Shown piece after piece: positions 6,915 to 10,559 of a DNA stretch of 10,559 nucleotides. Made by a program: the position numbers and the translations under genes. Below the pieces are notes generated by a model. The model was given only the letters and a program-made list of their open reading frames with translations, was not told the DNA's origin and did not search any database. Positions within the stretch are counted from its first letter, which is position 1. Each line of letters opens with the position of its first letter. The stretch is from assembly GCA_031431235.1 (NCBI GenBank), contig JANPDA010000416.1, positions 1-10,559 on the forward strand. Reading direction: 5' to 3'. Source of the stretch: JANNSW01 sp031431235 (GTDB taxonomy: Bacteria > Pseudomonadota > Alphaproteobacteria > Rhizobiales > Hyphomicrobiaceae).

Positions 6915-6943
6915 GGGAGCCAGACGCTGCAGGTCTGGCTGCC
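6915..6943 (-). terminator. Hairpin between tgt and panB, possible terminator without a U tract
   Basis: AGCCAGAC at 6918-6925 and GTCTGGCT at 6933-6940 form a perfect 8-bp stem with a 7-nt loop, extended by two more G-C pairs after one mismatch. It begins about 16 nt after the tgt stop codon, where a terminator would be expected for the queA-tgt transcript. The following minus-strand sequence (CCCGATGTTG) is not U-rich, so it may instead be an mRNA-stabilising or processing hairpin. Confidence 0.4.
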
Positions 6944-6958
6944 TGTCCGCCTCCGCGC

Positions 6959-8089
6959 TCAGGGCTTGCCAGTGGCCCCCAGGCTCGCCAATGCCTCGGC
7001 CTTGAACGCCTGGAACCGGCCGGCGGCGATGGCTGCCCGCATCCGGGCCATCAGGTCCTGGTAGAAGGCGATGTTGCTCCAGGTCAGCAGCATGGCGGCG
7101 AGGTATTCCTGCGATTTGACCAGGTGGTGGAGATAGGCGCGGGAATAGTCGCGGGTGGCGGGGCAGGCGGAGTTCTCATCCAAGGGCCTCGAGTCTTCCG
7201 CATGACTGGCGTTCTTCAAATTGACCTTGCCGCCCCAGGTGTAGGCAAGGCCATGGCGGCCGGCGCGGGTCGGCATCACGCAGTCGAACTGGTCGATGCC
7301 GCGCTCGACCGCGAGGATCAGGTCCTCAGGCGTGCCGACGCCCATCAGATAGCGCGGCTTCGTCGCCGGCAGGATCGCATCGCAGACGGTGATCATGTCG
7401 AGCATCACGGCTTGGGGCTCGCCTACCGCAAGGCCGCCGATGGAGGTGCCCGGCAGGTCCATGGCCGTGAGCGCGGCTGCCGAGCGTGCGCGCAGATCCG
7501 GCTCGGTGCCGCCCTGCACGATGCCGTACATGGCCTGGCCGGGCTTCGACAGGCGCTTGAACGCGGCCCAGGATCGCTCCGCCCAGCGCAGCGACAACTC
7601 CATGCCCTGCTCGACCCGATTTCGCTCGGCCGGCAGCTCCACGCATTCGTCGAGCTGCATCTGGATGTCGGAGCCGAGCAGGCACTGGATCTCGATCGAG
7701 CGCTCCGGGCTCATCTCGTGGCGCGATCCGTCGATGTGGGACTGGAAGGTGACACCCTGCTCGGTGAGCTTCCTCAGCTTCGACAGGCTCATCACCTGGA
7801 AGCCGCCCGAGTCGGTCAGGATCGGCCCGTCCCAGCCGATCAGCCGGTGCAGGCCGCCGAGCCGCGCCACCCGCTCGGCACCGGGACGCAGCATCAGGTG
7901 GTAGGTGTTGCCCAGGATGATGTCGGAGCCGGCTTCCCGCACGTCCTTCAGGAACATCGCTTTGACCGTGCCAGCGGTACCGACCGGCATGAAAGCGGGC
8001 GTGCGGATGTTTCCACGCGGCGTGTGGATGACTCCGGTGCGGGCGCGGCCGTCGGTCGCGAGCAGGGTGAAGGAGAAGTGTTCGGTCAT
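6959..8089 (-). CDS. tgt: tRNA-guanine transglycosylase (queuine tRNA-ribosyltransferase)
   Basis: Bacterial Tgt swaps guanine-34 of GUN-anticodon tRNAs (Asp, Asn, His, Tyr) for preQ1, the entry of the base into tRNA on the queuosine pathway. The ATG at 8089 overlaps the queA stop (ATGA), giving 376 residues, the standard length. Active-site blocks are present: LTDSGGFQVMSL with Asp93, MYGIVQGG (188-194), GGLAVGE (218-224), YLMGVGTPEDL (247-257), and FDCVMPTRAGRHG with the presumed nucleophile Asp269. The C-terminal zinc region is odd. Where E. coli Tgt has C-x-C-x2-C and a later His, this protein has Ser307, Cys309, Thr312 and Ser338, so three of four ligands are replaced, although the surrounding YSRAYLHHL is intact. 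An in-frame reading up to 8440 exists but only translates queA out of frame. There is no clear Shine-Dalgarno; translation is probably coupled to queA. Confidence 0.96.
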   Translation of the reverse strand: MTEHFSFTLLATDGRARTGVIHTPRGNIRTPAFMPVGTAGTVKAMFLKDVREAGSDIILGNTYHLMLRPGAERVARLGGLHRLIGWDGPILTDSGGFQVMSLSKLRKLTEQGVTFQSHIDGSRHEMSPERSIEIQCLLGSDIQMQLDECVELPAERNRVEQGMELSLRWAERSWAAFKRLSKPGQAMYGIVQGGTEPDLRARSAAALTAMDLPGTSIGGLAVGEPQAVMLDMITVCDAILPATKPRYLMGVGTPEDLILAVERGIDQFDCVMPTRAGRHGLAYTWGGKVNLKNASHAEDSRPLDENSACPATRDYSRAYLHHLVKSQEYLAAMLLTWSNIAFYQDLMARMRAAIAAGRFQAFKAEALASLGATGKP

Positions 8090-9156
8090 GGCATCCGTTC
8101 GAGGAGACAGGCATCGCCGTAGGAATAGAAGCGGTAGGCCTCGCGGATAGCATGGGCGTAGGCGACCTGCATCGTCTCGAGGCCCGAGAATGCCGCGACC
8201 AGCATGAACAGGGTCGAGCGCGGCAGGTGGAAATTGGTCATCAGCAGATCGACTGCCTTGAAGCGATAGCCGGGCGTGATGAAGATGGCGGTCTCGCCGA
8301 CGAACGGGCGGATAGTGCCGTCCTCGGCGGCGGCCGATTCGAGGAGCCTGAGCGAGGTCGTGCCAACGGCGACGATCCGGCCGCCACGCGAACGGGTCTG
8401 GTTCAAAGCATCGGCCGTCGCCGCATCGATCTCGCCCCATTCGGCGTGCATGCGATGCTCTGCCGTATCCTCCGCTTTGACCGGGAGAAAGGTCCCCGCG
8501 CCCACATGCAGCGTGACGAGATGCTGCGCGATGCCGCGCTCGGCGAGGCGGGTGAGCAATTCGGGTGTGAAATGCAGGCCAGCCGTCGGCGCGGCGACCG
8601 CGCCATCGCGACGCGCGAACACGGTCTGGTAGTCGGAGCGGTCGCGCTCCTCTGTCGCGCGTTTCAGGCCGATGTAGGGCGGCAACGGCACGCGACCGCG
8701 CTCGGCAATCGCGGCATCCAGAATAGCGCCCGAAAAATCGAAGCTCAGAGTCACCTCGGCTTCCTCGCGGGATTCGACCGTCGCATCGAGATGGCCGGCG
8801 AGGCAGAGCTCGTCCTCGCTGCCAAAGCTGATGCGATCGCCAGCCCTCAAGCGTTTGGCAGGCCGGGCGAATGCCCGCCAGCGGCTATCGTCGAGACGGT
8901 GGTGGAGGTTGATCGAGACACGCGCGCGGTTGCCGTCACGCTCCCGCACGCCGTCGAGCTCGGCCATGATCACGCGCGTGTCGTTCATGACGAGGCAGTC
9001 GCCGGGCCGCAGCAGGTCCGGCAGATCGCGGACATGGGCATCGGCGAGCGCCGGGCCCGGCCGCACCACGAGCAGCCGTGCCGCATCGCGCGGCGTGATC
9101 GGGTGCAGCGCGATCAGCTCCTCGGGGAGCTCGAAGTCGAACAGGCCGGTCAGCAT
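8086..9156 (-). CDS. queA: S-adenosylmethionine:tRNA ribosyltransferase-isomerase
   Basis: QueA transfers and isomerises the ribose of S-adenosylmethionine onto preQ1-tRNA to make epoxyqueuosine-tRNA, the step after Tgt. The protein has 356 residues, the family's normal length, beginning MLTGLFDFELPEELIALHP. Conserved blocks are LVMNDTRVI (55-63), VPLPPYI (156-162), AAPTAGLHFT (188-197), VTLHVGAGTFLPV (214-226), VGTTSLRLLE (264-273), TNFHLPRSTLFMLVAAF (307-323) and YRFYSYGDA (341-349). The ATG at 9156 is preceded by AGGAG at about 10 nt. The gene overlaps tgt by 4 nt, as expected for two enzymes of one pathway. The toxin gene ends 66 bp upstream; no clear promoter is visible in that gap, though one must exist either there or further upstream. 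The later gene queG is not in the window. Confidence 0.97.
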   Translation of the reverse strand: MLTGLFDFELPEELIALHPITPRDAARLLVVRPGPALADAHVRDLPDLLRPGDCLVMNDTRVIMAELDGVRERDGNRARVSINLHHRLDDSRWRAFARPAKRLRAGDRISFGSEDELCLAGHLDATVESREEAEVTLSFDFSGAILDAAIAERGRVPLPPYIGLKRATEERDRSDYQTVFARRDGAVAAPTAGLHFTPELLTRLAERGIAQHLVTLHVGAGTFLPVKAEDTAEHRMHAEWGEIDAATADALNQTRSRGGRIVAVGTTSLRLLESAAAEDGTIRPFVGETAIFITPGYRFKAVDLLMTNFHLPRSTLFMLVAAFSGLETMQVAYAHAIREAYRFYSYGDACLLERMP

Positions 9157-9222
9157 GGGACGGCTGCTCCTGCCAAGCTCAGCCGGTCTCAGGCAATCGA
9201 ATTGCAGTCATCATCGGCGAAG

Positions 9223-9534
9223 CTACTTCTCATCCAATAATTCGACGTTCATCTCGCGCGCGCTGTGTAGAACACGGTCGACCATCACGATTGTCTCGAT
9301 CACCCGATAGAATATCAGAAAAGGTCCGGAGCTGATCACACGCCGACCCTCGCCAAGCTCGCCTCGCTCGCGAAAGCGTGTAGGGTTTTGCTGAAGCGTC
9401 TCGATCCGGGTGCGAATGCGCCCGACATAAGCCTTTGCGAAATGAGCTCCCCGCTTCGTGCCGAGGTAGTCCGCGATAGCGAGGAGATCACCTTCGGCCC
9501 GTGCGGTGTATCGAATAAGGAGAACCCCGCTCAC
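9223..9534 (-). CDS. RelE/ParE-family type II toxin
   Basis: The 103-residue product has the ParE/RelE-like layout: an N-terminal strand (LLIRYTARAEGDL), two helices (LLAIADYLGTKRGAHFAKAYVGRIRTRIETL), the QNPTRFRERGE turn, and C-terminal strands RRVISSGPFLIFYRV and IVMVDRVLHSAREM. The VLHSAR motif near the end is typical of the ParE branch. ParE-like toxins act on DNA gyrase, RelE-like ones on mRNA at the ribosome; the layout leans towards ParE but the target is not certain. The start is a GTG at 9534 overlapping the antitoxin stop by 4 nt (GTGA). There is only a weak Shine-Dalgarno, so translation is likely coupled to the antitoxin. The coding DNA looks less GC-rich than the neighbouring genes, which fits horizontal acquisition. 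Confidence 0.9.
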   Translation of the reverse strand: MSGVLLIRYTARAEGDLLAIADYLGTKRGAHFAKAYVGRIRTRIETLQQNPTRFRERGELGEGRRVISSGPFLIFYRVIETIVMVDRVLHSAREMNVELLDEK

Positions 9535-9773
9535 GACCTGCCGATTCGCTCCTCAATTCGCGCCCAGACCTTCTCATGGGTCCGTGTCCGGCCGGCGGCA
9601 ACATCGGCCTCGGCCTCGGCGAGATAGGGCCTCGCCCAGGAAAGATCGTCTTGGGCCTCGCCGGCGAGGCCGCGAACGGCCGCCTCCAGTGCTTCCTCGA
9701 TAGAGAGGAACCGGCCGGAGGCTACTTCCGCCTCGAGAATGACTTGCAGATCGGGCTTCAGATGAATGGTCAT
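9531..9773 (-). CDS. Ribbon-helix-helix-type antitoxin (ParD-like)
   Basis: From the ATG at 9773 this is an 80-residue protein. The first part, MTIHLKPDLQVILEAEVASG followed by RFLSIEEALEAAVRGL, has the short strand plus two helices of ribbon-helix-helix antitoxins of the ParD/CopG type, which bind operator DNA. The second part (from about residue 42) is charged and helical and would wrap the toxin. The start is supported by AGGAGG 6 nt upstream; a longer in-frame reading from 9851 adds 26 residues unlike the family and is rejected. It lies directly before the toxin with a 4-nt overlap, the usual antitoxin-first order. It probably represses its own promoter together with the toxin. Assignment rests on sequence pattern and pairing. 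Confidence 0.87.
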   Translation of the reverse strand: MTIHLKPDLQVILEAEVASGRFLSIEEALEAAVRGLAGEAQDDLSWARPYLAEAEADVAAGRTRTHEKVWARIEERIGRS

Positions 9774-9779
9774 ATCGAG

Positions 9780-9785
9780 CCTCCT
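9780..9785 (-). promoter_or_regulatory. Ribosome binding site of the antitoxin
   Basis: The minus strand reads AGGAGG, a consensus Shine-Dalgarno, 6 nt before the ATG at 9773. It settles the antitoxin start and suggests stronger translation of antitoxin than of the coupled, GTG-started toxin. Confidence 0.8.
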
Positions 9786-9814
9786 GGACGGCGCGCTCGT
9801 CATGCGCACGCAAG

Positions 9815-9843
9815 GCAATAGCATCGCCAGCAGGCCAATCCAA
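9815..9843 (-). promoter_or_regulatory. Candidate sigma-70-type promoter of the toxin-antitoxin module
   Basis: On the minus strand TTGGAT (9838-9843) and TATTGC (9815-9820) are separated by 17 bp, a fair but weak match to -35/-10 boxes. They fall in the 99-bp gap between the CitE-like stop and the antitoxin start. Just downstream, around 9790-9811, lies an imperfect GC-rich palindrome (GCGTGCGC with GAGCGCGC) that could be an operator. Both are inferences from short motifs. Confidence 0.3.
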
Positions 9844-9872
9844 TCGCTCATGTTGCACCCGTGCCGGCGCCC

Positions 9873-10559
9873 TCAGCCAGGCCTCGCCAGAATCGCCTCG
9901 GCAATCGCAACCGTTCGCCGCGCCACGTCGCGGTGCAGCCGCTCGACCATGCGGCCGTCGAGCGAGATCGCTCCCTTCCTCGCGTGCTGGGGCTCCTCGA
10001 AGGCGGCGATGATGCGGCGCGACCAGGCGACATCCTCCTCGCTCGGGCTGAACACCTCGTTGCAGGCCTCGATCTGGCCGGGATGGATGAGGGTCTTGCC
10101 GTCCATGCCGAGCGAGCGGCCGTGCAGGCACTCGGCGCGGAAGCCCTCGGCGTCCTTGAAATTGTTGTAGACGCCATCGACGATGTCGAGGCCATAGGCG
10201 CGGGCAGCCAGCACCGAGGTCGAGAGCCAGGCGAGCATCGGCGCGCGACCGGCGGTCATCGCCGCGCGGCTCTCCTTGGCGAGGTCGTTGGTGCCCATCA
10301 CGAACACCTCGAGGGGAAAGTCGGGGTCGCCGGCCGCCGCGGCGATCGCCTCGGCCCTGAGCACCGCGAGCGGGGTCTCCACCATGATCCAGATCACCGT
10401 GCCGGAGCGGGCTTCCGCCGCGGCCAATGCAGAGCGCACCGCCACGATATCGGAAGCCGACGAAACCTTCGGCACCAGGATCGAGTCGGCGCCGGCTGCT
10501 GTCGCCATCCTGAGGTCCCGGTGGCCCCATTCGGTCGAGAGCGCATTGATGCGGATGAC
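9873..10559 (-). CDS. CitE-like HpcH/HpaI aldolase/citrate lyase family protein, 5' end cut by window edge
   Basis: 228 residues are visible and the reading frame stays open to the right edge, so the true start lies outside. The first residues, VIRINALSTEWGHRDL, contain the RIN motif that precedes substrate binding in CitE-like proteins. An ATG at 10508 is therefore internal. Further blocks are ILVPKVSSASD, IWIMVETPLAVL with the metal-binding-type Glu, VFVMGTNDLAKE with an Asp, GVYNNFKDAEGF, and GMDGKTLIHPGQI near the lid. These match CitE homologues such as L-malyl-CoA/beta-methylmalyl-CoA lyases and (3S)-malyl-CoA thioesterases, Mg-dependent TIM-barrel enzymes cleaving or hydrolysing acyl-CoA esters. 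Which reaction applies cannot be decided without the N-terminus. About 60-70 residues are probably missing. No citrate lyase alpha or gamma genes follow; a toxin-antitoxin module does, suggesting this is the last gene of its unit. Confidence 0.9.
   Translation of the reverse strand, partial: VIRINALSTEWGHRDLRMATAAGADSILVPKVSSASDIVAVRSALAAAEARSGTVIWIMVETPLAVLRAEAIAAAAGDPDFPLEVFVMGTNDLAKESRAAMTAGRAPMLAWLSTSVLAARAYGLDIVDGVYNNFKDAEGFRAECLHGRSLGMDGKTLIHPGQIEACNEVFSPSEEDVAWSRRIIAAFEEPQHARKGAISLDGRMVERLHRDVARRTVAIAEAILARPG

Noticed and set aside
8090..8440. N-terminal extension of Tgt by 117 residues
   Set aside because: The added sequence is queA read out of frame, rich in Arg and His, and unlike any Tgt. 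The ATG at 8089, in an ATGA overlap with the queA stop, gives the family length.
9193..9205. Small palindrome GCAATCGAATTGC upstream of queA as a regulator site or preQ1 riboswitch
   Set aside because: Only 5-bp arms, likely by chance, and the 66-bp gap shows no preQ1 aptamer features I can recognise.
9774..9851. Antitoxin start at ATG 9851
   Set aside because: The extra 26 residues do not resemble the ribbon-helix-helix family and would overlap the candidate promoter. The ATG at 9773 has a consensus AGGAGG 6 nt upstream.

Overview
The window is GC-rich, densely packed and coded almost entirely on the minus strand. It looks like a chromosomal segment from an alphaproteobacterium, most likely a Hyphomicrobiales (Rhizobiales)-type organism. 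The evidence is the protein flavour, the conserved yfgM-like/bamB/der cluster, the adjacent queA-tgt pair, and an acyltransferase of the type I associate with rhizobia. Genus-level assignment is not possible from the sequence alone.

In the direction of transcription (high to low coordinates) the order is as follows. First comes the 3' part of a CitE/HpcH-HpaI-type acyl-CoA lyase or thioesterase (9873-10559, 5' end outside the window). Next is a two-gene ParDE-like toxin-antitoxin module (antitoxin 9531-9773, toxin 9223-9534) with its own candidate promoter. Then come queA (8086-9156) and tgt (6959-8089), overlapping by ATGA, two enzymes of queuosine tRNA modification. A perfect 8-bp hairpin separates tgt from panB (5981-6865, first step of pantothenate synthesis). 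The envelope/translation cluster follows: a YfgM-like membrane-anchored protein (5173-5844), the lipoprotein BamB (3798-5156) and the ribosome-assembly GTPase Der (2198-3577). An FAD-dependent amine-oxidase-like enzyme (868-2208) overlaps der by 11 nt. Last is a lysophospholipid acyltransferase-like gene (1-797, 3' end outside the window).

Most of this is housekeeping. Three things stand out. (1) The 184-bp bamB-der gap holds a 130-bp MITE-like element. It has 21-bp imperfect terminal inverted repeats, CTAG/TA ends as expected for IS630-type transposition, and two tandem long hairpins built from the same repeat arm. (2) The Tgt protein keeps its catalytic aspartates but retains only one of the four residues that bind structural zinc in characterised bacterial Tgt proteins. 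(3) The toxin-antitoxin module sits as a small, less GC-rich cassette in front of the queuosine genes. I see no rRNA, tRNA, CRISPR array, phage genes or complete insertion sequence, and no convincing new multi-gene system.
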